From Hyphomonadaceae bacterium UBA7672 (lineage in GTDB: Bacteria > Pseudomonadota > Alphaproteobacteria > Caulobacterales > Hyphomonadaceae), in NCBI GenBank assembly GCA_002483135.1, contig DLHI01000007.1, positions 569,861-633,860 of the forward strand: a stretch of DNA of 64,000 bases. The letters are read 5' to 3'. Under the pieces are notes generated by a model. It was not told where the DNA came from. It saw only the letters and a list, made by a program, of their open reading frames with translations, and did not search any database. A program made the position numbers and the translations under genes. Below are positions 1 through 10,459 of the stretch, piece by piece; position 1 is the stretch's first letter, and each line of letters begins with the position of its first letter.

Positions 1-1515
<1,515 letters not shown>

Positions 1516-1635
1516 GCTGGGGCGCCTTTCGGGGCATCGAAATATCGACGTGCGGGAGCCGGCGGCCCCCCGCTCTGGCGGCGTTCCTACAGGACGCCGT
1601 TATGGGAAGCAATTGAGCCGCAAGGGGTAAAGATA

Positions 1636-2259
1636 TTGGTTGGCGCTGGCGCCTCATCACTGGTCCTTGAAGTGCGCAATCTCGCCGCGGCGAGGGGCCT
1701 GCGCCTCCTGTTCGAGGGCGTGTCCTTCGAGGTCGCTTCGGGCGAATCGCTGGAGCTGCGCGGGCCGAACGGCTCGGGCAAATCGACCCTGCTGCGCATT
1801 CTCGCCGGGCTGACCCGACCCCAGGCCGGAACAGTGAAGCTTGTCGGGCCCGAAGATGCGAACGGTTTGCATTATCTGGGACATCTGGACGCGGTGAAGC
1901 CTGCCGAGACGGCGGGCGAGCAGGCGCAGTTCTGGGCGCGGTATTTTGGCCGTGAACCGGCCGTCGCGAAGGCGGCGATGAAGCGCGTGGGGCTGGCCTC
2001 GCGCGGAGCCGTTCCGGGCAGGGGGCTTTCGGCGGGGCAGAAGCGCCGGCTGGCGCTAACCCGCCTGCTGATCGAGCCGCGTCCGCTGTGGCTGCTGGAT
2101 GAACCGACCGCCGCGCTCGACAGCGAAGGGCGCGATCTCGTGGCGCAGTTGGTGGCCGAACATCGGGCATCGGGGGGGATGGTGATCGCCGCGGTGCATG
2201 GCGACGGGTTTGCCAGTTCGCGTGTGCTGGACCTTTCGACACTAAAGGCGAAGGCATGA
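1636..2259 (+). CDS. ccmA: Heme exporter ATP-binding protein CcmA
   Basis: ATPase of the CcmAB(CD) ABC complex that releases holo-CcmE in cytochrome c maturation, on the cytoplasmic face of the inner membrane. The 207-residue reading shows Walker A GPNGSGKST (43-51), the signature LSAGQKRRLALTRL and Walker B WLLDEPTAALD. The open frame runs far upstream, antisense to aconitase, so the start had to be chosen: TTG at 1636 follows an AGGGG sequence by about 8 bases, and GTG at 1672 is the main alternative. Its stop overlaps the ccmB start as ATGA. Confidence 0.9.
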   Translation: MVGAGASSLVLEVRNLAAARGLRLLFEGVSFEVASGESLELRGPNGSGKSTLLRILAGLTRPQAGTVKLVGPEDANGLHYLGHLDAVKPAETAGEQAQFWARYFGREPAVAKAAMKRVGLASRGAVPGRGLSAGQKRRLALTRLLIEPRPLWLLDEPTAALDSEGRDLVAQLVAEHRASGGMVIAAVHGDGFASSRVLDLSTLKAKA

Positions 2260-2921
2260 GCGGATCGTTTGCTGTCTTTGCGCGCGAGCTGAAGCTTGCC
2301 TGGTCTGGCGGGGGCGGGGCGGCGTTGCCTGTCGGCTTCTTTGCCGCCGCCGCCAGCATGACGCCTTTTGCAGTGGGGTCGGACACGATCGCCCTGCAGA
2401 CAGCGGGGCCGGGCGTCATCTGGATTGCGCTGGCGCTCTCCAGCCTGCTGCCGATGGAGCGCCTGTTTCAGGCGGACCTCGAGGACGGCACGCTGGATGC
2501 CTATGCCAGTTCGGGCGTCGGCATGGAGGGGATCGCTCTGGCCAAGACGCTGGCCCACTGGATCGCGACGGGCATCCCGCTGGCGCTGGTGTCCCCCATC
2601 CTCTGGATCATGCTGCAGGGCGCGCCTGAGGCGAGCGGGCTGGTGGCGGGCGCAGCTCTTGTGGGGTCGCTGGCCTTCTTCTTCTTCGGGTCGATCGGCG
2701 CAGCGCTTGCTGCCGGCATGCGGCGGGGAGGCTTGCTGATCGCGCTGGTGACCCTGCCGCTCTATGTGCCGACCATGATCTTCGGGGCGGCCACGCTTGA
2801 CGCCGCGGCCAGTGGCGGCGACTGGCTCGGCCCCCTTATGCTCACGGGATCAGCTGCGCTCTTCGGCATCGCCACATCGCCTTTCGGGGCGGCGATGGCG
2901 CTAAGGACCGCGATAGATTAG
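2256..2921 (+). CDS. ccmB: Heme exporter membrane protein CcmB
   Basis: Membrane partner of CcmA in the system that finishes heme delivery to c-type cytochromes. The 221-residue product is hydrophobic with about six membrane segments, starts MSGSFAVFARELKLAWSGG and has the family's usual length. Translation is probably coupled to ccmA through the 4-bp ATGA overlap. Gene order ccmA-B-C-D-G is the usual alphaproteobacterial arrangement and supports the call more than any single motif does. Confidence 0.93.
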   Translation: MSGSFAVFARELKLAWSGGGGAALPVGFFAAAASMTPFAVGSDTIALQTAGPGVIWIALALSSLLPMERLFQADLEDGTLDAYASSGVGMEGIALAKTLAHWIATGIPLALVSPILWIMLQGAPEASGLVAGAALVGSLAFFFFGSIGAALAAGMRRGGLLIALVTLPLYVPTMIFGAATLDAAASGGDWLGPLMLTGSAALFGIATSPFGAAMALRTAID

Positions 2922-3012
2922 AGATTTTGCCGCAGCCCGGTTCCGGAAGATGTGAAATCCCCGGAGCGTCCTGCCTGTCTAGACTGCACTCGCAGACCGG
3001 AGCGTATGGCCA

Positions 3013-3741
3013 ATGGCCGTGATGTCTTTCTTCGCTAACCCGCACCGCTTCATGGCGGCGTCGAAATGGCCCGCCTGGATCTTCACGGCGCTTGGCGTCG
3101 CGCTGGTCGCCTTTGGCGTCTGGCGGGGGCTGCTGGCGCCGGAAGACCACCAGCAGGACGAGCGCGCGCGGATGATGTTCGTCCACGTGCCGGCGATGTG
3201 GCTATCGCTGTTCGCCTACGCCTTCATGGTGGGCGCGAGCCTGATCTCCTTCGTCTGGCGCCATGCGATCGCGGATGTGGCCGCGAAGTCGGCCGCGCCC
3301 ATCGGCGCGGTATTCACGGCTATTGGCCTGATGACCGGATCGATCTGGGGCTACACGACCTGGGGCACCTGGTGGGAGTGGGGCGACGCGCGCCTCGTCT
3401 CCGTGCTGGTGCTGTTCTTCATCTACCTTGGCTACATCGCCGTCTGGCAGGCGATGGAAACGCCGCAGAAGGCCGCGCGCGCCGCGTCCATCCTGTGTCT
3501 CGTGGGCGCGGTAAACATTCCGATCATCCACTTCTCGGTCGAATGGTTCGCCGTGCTGCACCAGCAGTCGACATTCATGACGACCGACGACAAGGCGACG
3601 GCGGAGTTCAAGATCCCGATGTACATTTCCGCTCTGGGCTATCTCGCGCTGTTCGGCGGCCTCACGCTCATGAACATGCGGGCCGAGATCATGCGCACGC
3701 GGGCGGAAATGCTGTTGCAGCGCAGACAGGCGGCGGACTGA
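3013..3741 (+). CDS. ccmC: Heme handling protein CcmC
   Basis: Inner-membrane protein that loads heme on CcmE. The 242-residue product has six membrane segments and the tryptophan-rich periplasmic motif WGTWWEWGDARL (117-128) that defines the heme-handling family. His58 (FVHVPAMW) and His173 (IIHFSVEW) fit the two conserved heme-axial histidines. A 91-bp gap separates it from ccmB, large enough for its own ribosome site. The stop is followed within 2 bp by ccmD. Confidence 0.95.
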   Translation: MAVMSFFANPHRFMAASKWPAWIFTALGVALVAFGVWRGLLAPEDHQQDERARMMFVHVPAMWLSLFAYAFMVGASLISFVWRHAIADVAAKSAAPIGAVFTAIGLMTGSIWGYTTWGTWWEWGDARLVSVLVLFFIYLGYIAVWQAMETPQKAARAASILCLVGAVNIPIIHFSVEWFAVLHQQSTFMTTDDKATAEFKIPMYISALGYLALFGGLTLMNMRAEIMRTRAEMLLQRRQAAD

Positions 3742-3742
3742 G

Positions 3743-3916
3743 ATGCCCAGCGTGGACACCGACTATTCCGCCTATGTGAACGCGACCTACCTGATTGCGC
3801 TGGGGGCGTTGGCCGCCGCGCTTGTCTGGTCGGCCTTCAGGCTGCTGCGTGCGCGCCGTAAGCTCGATGAGGCCGAGAATCCCGCTTCAGACCCTCACGG
3901 AGACGCCGAGCCGTGA
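3743..3916 (+). CDS. ccmD: Heme exporter protein CcmD
   Basis: A 57-residue single-span membrane peptide (MPSVDTDYSAYVNATYLIAL...), one hydrophobic helix near residues 16-34 followed by the basic stretch RLLRARRKL. CcmD stabilises the CcmABC complex and aids holo-CcmE release. It starts 2 bp after ccmC stops, and its TGA overlaps the GTG start of ccmG (GTGA). Size, topology and position identify it; sequence conservation in this family is weak. Confidence 0.9.
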   Translation: MPSVDTDYSAYVNATYLIALGALAAALVWSAFRLLRARRKLDEAENPASDPHGDAEP

Positions 3917-4455
3917 AGCGCGTCATCGCCATCATTCCACTGGTCGTACTCGCCGGGCTGTGTGTCGTGGCGTTCGGCCTGATGACGGCCAAGAACCCCG
4001 CGCCGGCCTCGTTCACCTCGCCGCTGCGCGATGCGCCGAAGTTCGATGTGCCGAACCTTGCGGGCGGGCAGGTGAAGCTGGCGGACTACAAGGGTCGTCC
4101 GGTGCTGGTGAACTTCTGGGCCACCTGGTGCGGGCCCTGCAAGATCGAGCATCCGCTGCTGGTGCGGATGCGCGAGGCGGGCGTCGAAATCATCGGCATC
4201 CTCTACAAGGACCCCAAGGGCGAAGAAGCGGCAAAGGCGCTGCTGGAGAAGGATGGCGATCCCTATGCGATCGTCGGACTCGACCCGACGGGCGACCTCG
4301 GCATCGACATGGGTATTTCAGGCGTGCCCGAAAGTTTCCTGATCGATGCGCAGGGCCGCATCGTAAAGACGAAGCGGAACTACTTCACCGAGCCGGACTT
4401 CGAAGACTTCGTCTCGGCCTATCGCGCTGAAGCGGCGAAGACGGCGACTCCCTGA
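3913..4455 (+). CDS. ccmG: Cytochrome c biogenesis thiol:disulfide oxidoreductase CcmG/DsbE
   Basis: Periplasmic, membrane-anchored thioredoxin that keeps apocytochrome or CcmH cysteines reduced. The 180-residue product has an N-terminal anchor (5-23), the acidic-site motif FWATWCGPCK with Cys73 and Cys76, and a cis-proline segment SGVPESFLID. Starts at GTG inside the ccmD stop, so translation is coupled. The ccmE, ccmF, ccmH and ccmI genes needed for the pathway are not in this window. Confidence 0.94.
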   Translation: MKRVIAIIPLVVLAGLCVVAFGLMTAKNPAPASFTSPLRDAPKFDVPNLAGGQVKLADYKGRPVLVNFWATWCGPCKIEHPLLVRMREAGVEIIGILYKDPKGEEAAKALLEKDGDPYAIVGLDPTGDLGIDMGISGVPESFLIDAQGRIVKTKRNYFTEPDFEDFVSAYRAEAAKTATP

Positions 4456-4458
4456 ACC

Positions 4459-5112
4459 TCAGCGCTTCTTGCGCGCCTTCTTGCGGACGGCGGCGGCTGC
4501 GCGCGCGACGGGTTTGTTGCGCACGGGCGCTGCCGCCTTCTTCGGCGTGGACGCCTCCTCGCTCTCGGCCATGGCGCGATCCGCCGCCTCGGCCAGCGAC
4601 GCCAGAAGCGCGCGGAAGAGGGCGCGGTTGGCGGCGGGCACGGCGGCCAGCAGGGCCTTGTCGACATCGCGCATGGCGGGCACCGCGCTATCCAGCCGGC
4701 GGCGGCCCTGCGCAGTCAGGCGGACGGACTTGGCTCGGCCATCGTCGCGCGCGGCGGCCCGAGCGATGAGGCCCCGGCGTTCCATGCGCGCCATCATCTC
4801 GGCGAGGGTCGAGCGGTCCACGCCCGTCATCCGAACGAGGTCGGACTGGCTGGCGCCCTCCGATTCGGCGATGGCGGCCAGCAGCACGCTCTGGCGCAGG
4901 GTGACGCCGTCGAGGAGTTCGGACCGGGCGAACATGTCGGCGGCGAACTGTTCCGCCCTCCGCAGCAGGTGCGAGGGTGATTCGGTGAGGCGGAAGGCCT
5001 CCCCCTTTGCCTGTCCCTTCATTGACCCCTTTGCAGGCGCGCGGGCGACTGCCTTGCGGGCGGGACGTCGCTGGGCTTCGGCGCGAATCGTCATGGGCAG
5101 GCGGGCCTCCAT
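4459..5112 (-). CDS. MarR family transcriptional regulator with basic tails
   Basis: The middle 130 residues read as a MarR winged helix: helices with SELLDGVTLRQSVLLAAI, recognition region SQSDLVRMTGVDRSTLAEMM, and wing RDDGRAKSVRLTAQG. Unusual features are a basic 45-residue N-terminal extension (RRPARKAVARAPAKG) and a C-terminal tail of about 25 residues rich in Lys, Arg and Ala (KKAAAPV...VRKKARKKR) that looks like a histone H1 tail. Ends 3 bp from the convergent ccmG stop. The MTIRAEAQ methionine six residues in is an alternative start. Regulon unknown. Confidence 0.82.
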   Translation of the reverse strand: MEARLPMTIRAEAQRRPARKAVARAPAKGSMKGQAKGEAFRLTESPSHLLRRAEQFAADMFARSELLDGVTLRQSVLLAAIAESEGASQSDLVRMTGVDRSTLAEMMARMERRGLIARAAARDDGRAKSVRLTAQGRRRLDSAVPAMRDVDKALLAAVPAANRALFRALLASLAEAADRAMAESEEASTPKKAAAPVRNKPVARAAAAVRKKARKKR

Positions 5113-5212
5113 TCCCGATCAGCATACGGATGGCCGGGCGCGCCGGTGAGCCCCCTCGGCAGGATTTCCATCATTCCGCCTTCCGCTATGCACAGCAAAG
5201 GGTCATCATGCG

Positions 5213-5755
5213 ATGGTGAGCGAGCTAGGATTCCCCATTTCCTTTTCAAGCAAGGTTCCTCCCGGCGAGGACCGTGAACGCCGCGTTTGTGACAGTTGCG
5301 GGTTCATCGACTATGTGAATCCCAGAATCGTGACAGGCGTCGTTGCGCATGCGGGCGACCGGATCCTTCTCTGCCGGCGCGCCATCGAGCCAAGAAAGGG
5401 CTTCTGGACGCTTCCGGCGGGCTTCCTCGAGCTGGGCGAAAGCGTCGAGGACGGAGCAAAGCGTGAGGCCCGCGAAGAGGCGAGGGCCGAGCTGGAGATC
5501 GAGGCGATGCTGGGCGTCTATTCGATCCCGCGCATAGGGCAGGTTCAGATATTTTTCCGCGCGCGTCTCCTGAACGATCCGTCACCTGGGGTTGAAAGTC
5601 TCGAGGTCGGCCTGTTCACCTGGGACGATGTTCCGTGGAAGGAACTTGCCTTTCCGACCGTGCGCTGGGCCCTTGATCACTATCGGCAAACCGCGGGGCA
5701 GGCCGCCTTCAGCCCGTTTGGCAATCCTGATGGAACCGACCATCTCACACGCTGA
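5213..5755 (+). CDS. NUDIX hydrolase with an incomplete N-terminal zinc ribbon
   Basis: A 180-residue NUDIX pyrophosphatase; the box GFLELGESVEDGAKREAREE matches GX5EX7REUXEE. The N-terminus resembles the zinc-ribbon class (VPPGEDRERRVCDSCGFIDYVNPRIVTG), but only one of the two expected CxxC pairs (CDSC) is present and nothing upstream in frame restores the other. Substrate cannot be read from sequence; relatives act on NADH, ADP-ribose or related nucleoside diphosphates. The next gene starts 4 bp after its stop. Confidence 0.87.
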   Translation: MVSELGFPISFSSKVPPGEDRERRVCDSCGFIDYVNPRIVTGVVAHAGDRILLCRRAIEPRKGFWTLPAGFLELGESVEDGAKREAREEARAELEIEAMLGVYSIPRIGQVQIFFRARLLNDPSPGVESLEVGLFTWDDVPWKELAFPTVRWALDHYRQTAGQAAFSPFGNPDGTDHLTR

Positions 5756-5759
5756 TGCA

Positions 5760-6149
5760 ATGACCGACGGGGCGCTGATCCTTGCGACGCTGGAAGCCGT
5801 GGCGGAGCGCCATGGCGATCCTACTGCTGAGATCTATGCGGAACTCTTCGCCGCGCATCCGAAACTCGAAAAGCTGTTCTGGCTGGATCGCGATGGCAGC
5901 GTGCGCGCGGCCATGGTGCAGCAGGGTCTGGAATGCATCCTGGATCAGGTTGGCGAGGGGCGCACCGCCGTGACGATCATGGCGGATGAACGCTCGCGCC
6001 ACCACGGCTATGGCGTGCCGGCGGAGCGCTTCGATGATTTCATGATCGCGATACGCAACGCCTTCCGCCGCATTCTTGGCGAGGCCTGGACCGGCGGGAT
6101 GGAGCGCGCGTGGCAGTGCCTGTTGGCCGAGTTCGCCGCAATTCGCTGA
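5760..6149 (+). CDS. Globin-like heme protein
   Basis: 129 residues from the ATG 4 bp after the NUDIX stop (an ATG at 5730 would overlap that gene). The C-terminal half reads like the E-to-H helices of bacterial globins: an SRHHGYGVPAERFDDFMIAI block, where His82 of HxxYGV would be the proximal F8 ligand, then LGEAWTGGMERAWQCLLAEF, the typical G/H helix pattern. It is at the short end for a single-domain globin. Likely binds heme and O2 or NO; no reductase domain is attached. Coupling to the NUDIX gene suggests joint transcription. Confidence 0.66.
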   Translation: MTDGALILATLEAVAERHGDPTAEIYAELFAAHPKLEKLFWLDRDGSVRAAMVQQGLECILDQVGEGRTAVTIMADERSRHHGYGVPAERFDDFMIAIRNAFRRILGEAWTGGMERAWQCLLAEFAAIR

Positions 6150-6168
6150 ACGAGGTCGTTGATGCGGC

Positions 6169-6819
6169 TCAGGCCGGATCGCTGGCCTTCTTGTCGCCGC
6201 CATCCTCGATGTTGTGCTTCATCAGGAAGGGCAGGTTGATGACCATGAAGGCGATGGCCAGCGGGATGGAGAGGAATATCTTGGAGTTGGTCCAGAACGC
6301 CTCCGAGAAGTTCCGCCAGATGATCTCGTTCACGATGGCCAGCACGACATAGAACGCGGCCCAGCGCAGCGCGAAGATTTTCCACGCATGGTCGGGCATG
6401 GTGAAGGCGTGCTCGAACGCCGTCTTCCAAAGATTTCGCCCGATGGCGAGACTGCCGAGGATCGTCACCGCGAAGAGCAGGTTGATGATGGTCGGTTTGA
6501 TAAAGGCGAAAGTCTTGTCCTGCAGGAAGAGCGTCAGCCCGCCGAACACCATCACGACCGTGCCCGTGATGATCAGCATGGGCGGCAGCCTGCGCCCCTT
6601 CATCAGCGTCCACCCGATGGCGACCGCGACGGCGCCCATGAAGAGCCCGGTCGCCCAGAAGATGGCTGTCTCCTTCGAGACCGGGCCGGTTTCCGGCGCG
6701 AAGTTCTGCATCGCGTTGAACGAGATCACGAAAACGAGAACCGGCCCGAGATCGGTCCAGATGTTGCCGGCTCCCTTGGGGATCGACTTCTTCGGTTCGG
6801 TGGGGGCGGCGTCTGTCAT
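6169..6819 (-). CDS. yciB: Intracellular septation protein A homologue (YciB/IspZ)
   Basis: 216-residue inner-membrane protein of the YciB family, which affects envelope integrity and cell division. Starts with a hydrophilic leader (MTDAAPTEPKKSIPKGAG), then five or six membrane helices with LGPVLVFVISF, GGLTLFLQDKTFAFIKPTIIN and the conserved LRWAAFYVVLAIVNEIIWRN. In many alphaproteobacteria yciB lies next to ftsY; here a flippase, a GH5-like gene and a DMT transporter lie between them. Confidence 0.92.
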   Translation of the reverse strand: MTDAAPTEPKKSIPKGAGNIWTDLGPVLVFVISFNAMQNFAPETGPVSKETAIFWATGLFMGAVAVAIGWTLMKGRRLPPMLIITGTVVMVFGGLTLFLQDKTFAFIKPTIINLLFAVTILGSLAIGRNLWKTAFEHAFTMPDHAWKIFALRWAAFYVVLAIVNEIIWRNFSEAFWTNSKIFLSIPLAIAFMVINLPFLMKHNIEDGGDKKASDPA

Positions 6820-6852
6820 TTGCGGTCACTTAGCGGGGTGGGGCGCATGTGG

Positions 6853-8295
6853 TCAAACACGTTGCGCACGACGCTGGATCAATTGTTGCGTTGCATGGCG
6901 GGCGCCGCCGGCGTCGAAGGCGAGGGCGGCGAGGACATAGACCCCTGCACCGACACAGGCTTTCATCAGAAGTTCGGGAAGACCGCCGATGGCGGGCATC
7001 AGGCGAACCGCTATCGCCATGGCTGAGCAGGCGCCCGCAATCCGCAGGAAATCCAGCCACGGCCAGGCCAGCGGCGCGTGCCGGCGTCCTACTGTGGCCA
7101 GCAGCACGAGAGCCAGCGCATAACACGCGACCGTTGCATAGACCGCGCCCATCAGCCCGATCCATGGCAGCAGCAGGCAGTTGAGCGCCACGTTGGCGAC
7201 AGCCGGGACCACCATCAGCGCCGCGCGCAGACCCGTGCGACGGGAAAGCTGGAAGGCTTCCGAAACATAGTGCAGCACGAAGCCATTGATCAGGCCGGAG
7301 AGGGCGATCCACGGAATGATCTGCGCGGCCTGCGCGCGCATGTCCTCGCCAATCATCACTTCCGAGAGGGGCTCGGCGACAAGCGCCAGACCAGTCGCCG
7401 CCGGCGCCGCGATCAGCATCAGCGTTCTTGCGACCTGCGCCGATACCGCGCGAACAGCTTCCGGTCCCTCGCGCTCCCACGCCGCCATCATCAAGGGTCC
7501 GCCTGCAGCGGCGGCCCAGATGCAGAGCAGGCCAATCGTCTTGTCCGCGACGCCATAACCGGCGGCGTAAACGCCAACCGCTTCGGGCCCGAGGAAAAGG
7601 GCGATCAGGATGCGGTCGCCGGCGTCCAGCGCGATGTTGAGCGCAAGCGCAAGCGCAACAGGAACGCCATAGGCGAGGTAAGGCCTGATGCGCGCGCGAT
7701 CAAAGCGGCCGCCATGCGATTCACGCCAAAGGCGCGATCCTTCGATCGCCGCAAGCAGCGCCAGCACACATGCGAGACCGACAAAGGGCGCAGCCGGGCC
7801 AAGGCCGGTCTGCCACGCCAGCGTCGCTCCGATGGCGAATGCGCCAATGTCCTGAATCACGCGCAAGGTCGAGTAGCGCGAGACGTGCTGCTGCGCCCGG
7901 TTCATCTCCTGCGCCGCATTGACCAGAGGGGCCAGCGCCATCGTGCAGATCGCCGCGACAAGCGCCAGACGCAGAACAGGATCTGGCGTCAGCAGGATCA
8001 CGCAGACCATCAGTCCGATGCCAAGCGCAGCCGACGCCCCAAGCAGGCCGAGGGTCGTCCGGACATGATCTGCCCGCGCAGCATCATCGCGCGCCGTCCC
8101 CGAAAAACGATAGGCCGCAGCCTCAGCCCATGTGACCGTGATCGTATAGACGATGCCCATCGCCGTCAGCGCCAGCGCATAGAAGCCGTATTCGGCCGGG
8201 GATAGCAGGCGCGTGAGGGCGTAGACCGCGCCAAAGCTGGCGAGGCCGCCGGCGAGGCTTGCCGGAAAATAGCCAAGAAGACGGCGCCACATCAT
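6853..8295 (-). CDS. Oligosaccharide flippase, Wzx/MOP superfamily
   Basis: 480 residues with about 12-14 membrane helices. The start MMWRRLLGYFPASLAGGLASFGAVYALTR and the segment LLSPAEYGFYALALT are typical of polysaccharide biosynthesis flippases, which move undecaprenyl-linked oligosaccharides to the periplasm. Charged loops with ARADHVRT and MNRAQQHVSRYSTLR follow the family pattern. No glycosyltransferase is adjacent, so the glycan is unknown; the divergent neighbour is a cellulase-like lipoprotein, which suggests an exopolysaccharide or cell-surface glycan role. Confidence 0.86.
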   Translation of the reverse strand: MMWRRLLGYFPASLAGGLASFGAVYALTRLLSPAEYGFYALALTAMGIVYTITVTWAEAAAYRFSGTARDDAARADHVRTTLGLLGASAALGIGLMVCVILLTPDPVLRLALVAAICTMALAPLVNAAQEMNRAQQHVSRYSTLRVIQDIGAFAIGATLAWQTGLGPAAPFVGLACVLALLAAIEGSRLWRESHGGRFDRARIRPYLAYGVPVALALALNIALDAGDRILIALFLGPEAVGVYAAGYGVADKTIGLLCIWAAAAGGPLMMAAWEREGPEAVRAVSAQVARTLMLIAAPAATGLALVAEPLSEVMIGEDMRAQAAQIIPWIALSGLINGFVLHYVSEAFQLSRRTGLRAALMVVPAVANVALNCLLLPWIGLMGAVYATVACYALALVLLATVGRRHAPLAWPWLDFLRIAGACSAMAIAVRLMPAIGGLPELLMKACVGAGVYVLAALAFDAGGARHATQQLIQRRAQRV

Positions 8296-8345
8296 CGACG
8301 GGTTGAGGGCCCAAAGGGACTGTTTCTTTAAGCCAGTGAACCATA

Positions 8346-9602
8346 ATGCCGTTCATGAAGCGTTTCCGGGCCAACCCATCGCGATCAGGCTGGACGCGGC
8401 GGCATGCCATTGTCGCGGCTGCAGGCCTTGCCGCGTGCAGCAATCCGCCTGTCGCAGCGCAGGGTCCGGGTACGGATGGTCTATGGCCGCGGCAGGGCCT
8501 GCCCTTGCTGCGCGGTGCGGTAATCGCCCAGCGGCGCAGGCGCGCGGAGGTGGACGGTGACATGTTCGGCGGCGGAGGGCCGGTCCTGCCACTCTACCGC
8601 CGCTCTGATTTCGATGCGCTGGCTGAGGCCGGAGCGAACCTCGTCGTCATGTCCTTCCCGGAATTGTGGACAGTGGGTCCGCCCTGGCGTCGCGACCCTG
8701 CGATGGCCGATGTTCTGGGCCGGCAACTGGACGCGGCGCGGGCGGCGGGCCTCTACGTTGTTCTCGCACTGCGCTCCGGCCCCGGCCGGTCCGACTTTGT
8801 CTTTCATCGCGACTCGGCTGGCGACTGGTTTCCCAAAGACCTGATCGTGGATTCGATCTGGCGCGAGCGCGACGCACAGGCGGCCTGGGGCGCTATGTGT
8901 GCCGACGCCGCGCGGCTGGTTGGCGGACGTACTGAGATCGCCGGGCTCAACATCATGGTCGAGCCAGAGCCCAATGTCGGCGGGCTCAACCGCGATGGCG
9001 GCAGGTTGGGCGCGTGGGAACCCGCGCAATATATGGCAGCAGTTAGCGATGTGTCGGACTGGAAGCGCATTGCCGGTGATGTCGCGCGTGAGGTGAGAGC
9101 GGCGGCGGGCTTTCCGATATTGATCTCGCCGCCGGCATTTGGTCGAACGGATTTCCTTCCCGTGATGGGCGCGCCGCCCGTCGATGGCGTGGTCTGGTGC
9201 GTACACGACTACGAACCGCGCGCGTTCACGCATCATCCGGAAACGTCCGCCGGCATCGCCGTTTTCAGCGAAGGCGGAGACAACACGTTCGAGAAGCGCA
9301 TCGATGCGGTGAGAGCGAACGCTGGCGCGCCGATCTTCCTCGGAGAGTTCGGCGCGTCGCGCTGGGCCCAAGGCGTCGATGAATATTACGCCGCGCGAAT
9401 CACCGCCTGCGAGGCGCGGGGCATTGGCTGGGCCGCCTTCCGTTGGCCGACGCAGGATGCCAGCTACGAAGCGTCCGACAGCATGTTCAACCTGCTCAAG
9501 AGCGATGGGCGCGATGCGGCGCCGGCAGTTACAACACTGCGACCCGCATGGTCGCGCAACACGCTTTGGCCGGCCGCCGCACAACTGCGCGGCCGCAACT
9601 AG
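8346..9602 (+). CDS. Glycoside hydrolase family 5-like lipoprotein
   Basis: 418 residues. The leader has RRHAIVAAAGLAAC, a lipobox with Cys31, so the mature protein is probably lipid-anchored. Catalytic features match GH5: Glu206 in NIMVEPEPN as acid/base (the usual Asn before it is Val here), His287 in VHDYEP, and Glu334 in IFLGEFGASRW as nucleophile. Would cut beta-glucans or mannans in the periplasm or at the surface. Divergent from the flippase gene with only 50 bp between starts, so the two may share control. The stop overlaps the convergent transporter stop by 4 bp. Confidence 0.8.
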   Translation: MPFMKRFRANPSRSGWTRRHAIVAAAGLAACSNPPVAAQGPGTDGLWPRQGLPLLRGAVIAQRRRRAEVDGDMFGGGGPVLPLYRRSDFDALAEAGANLVVMSFPELWTVGPPWRRDPAMADVLGRQLDAARAAGLYVVLALRSGPGRSDFVFHRDSAGDWFPKDLIVDSIWRERDAQAAWGAMCADAARLVGGRTEIAGLNIMVEPEPNVGGLNRDGGRLGAWEPAQYMAAVSDVSDWKRIAGDVAREVRAAAGFPILISPPAFGRTDFLPVMGAPPVDGVVWCVHDYEPRAFTHHPETSAGIAVFSEGGDNTFEKRIDAVRANAGAPIFLGEFGASRWAQGVDEYYAARITACEARGIGWAAFRWPTQDASYEASDSMFNLLKSDGRDAAPAVTTLRPAWSRNTLWPAAAQLRGRN

Positions 9603-10459
9603 CCGAACTGCAACAGGCTGAGTCCGCCTGCGAGAAGAATTGCCGCGAAGGTGCGCCGCACGCCAAACCCTTCGCGCAGGAACCACCAGCCCATCAGCGC
9701 GCCAAAGACGACGGCGGTCTCACGCATGGCCGACATGTAGGCGACGGGCGCGATGGAAAAGCCGTAGAGGGCCATCGAGAAGGAGGCGAGCGAGCAGACG
9801 CCCGCGCCAAGGCCGGGCCAGAGCGCTGCGCGCGCAGAAATCATGAACTGGCGACGGCCGCGCGTAATCAAGGCGATGGTGTTGATGCCGATCCAGTCGA
9901 GCAGGAACAACCATACGATGAAGCTCCACTGTGACGGTCCTGAGCGGACGCCCTGTGCGTCGATCACGTTGTAGATGGCGACGCACGCGCCCGTCGCCAC
10001 GGCCCACAGCAGCGCCGAATTGCGCACCTTGCGCGATCCGCCGAAATCCTTCTCGGGCAGGGCGAAGATCACGGCTGCGAGGCTGGCGATCACGAGGCCC
10101 AGTATCGCCAGCGGCGACAGGTGTTCGCCCAGCACCAGCGCTGCGGCGATGGCTGTCAGCAGCGGGGCGGATCCCCGCATGACCGGGAAGACGAGCGAGA
10201 GGTCGCCGCGCGACAGGGCGCGCACCAGTGCGGTCTGGTAAAGCCAGTGCGCCGGCAGCGACAGCGCGAGGATCACCCAGGTCTGCTGGTTAGGCAGGGG
10301 AACGAAGAAGGCGGCGGGGAGTATCAGCGCGGCGGACGAAAACGCCATCACGGCGCGGGCGCCGAGAATGTCCTTCGCCGCTTTCACGAATGTGTTCGCG
10401 CCGGCAAGCGTCACCGCCGAGCCCATGCCGAGCGCGAAGGCGAACAGTGTGGGATCCAC
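9599..10459 (-). CDS. EamA/DMT family transporter
   Basis: 286 residues, about ten membrane helices in two EamA repeats (first with VMRGSAPLLTAIAAALVLGE, second with MRETAVVFGALMGWWFLRE). Such proteins export amino acids or other metabolites; the substrate is not readable. It starts at GTG immediately after the ftsY TAG with no gap, so it is probably the last gene of the mtaB-ftsY operon. Confidence 0.85.
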   Translation of the reverse strand: MDPTLFAFALGMGSAVTLAGANTFVKAAKDILGARAVMAFSSAALILPAAFFVPLPNQQTWVILALSLPAHWLYQTALVRALSRGDLSLVFPVMRGSAPLLTAIAAALVLGEHLSPLAILGLVIASLAAVIFALPEKDFGGSRKVRNSALLWAVATGACVAIYNVIDAQGVRSGPSQWSFIVWLFLLDWIGINTIALITRGRRQFMISARAALWPGLGAGVCSLASFSMALYGFSIAPVAYMSAMRETAVVFGALMGWWFLREGFGVRRTFAAILLAGGLSLLQFG

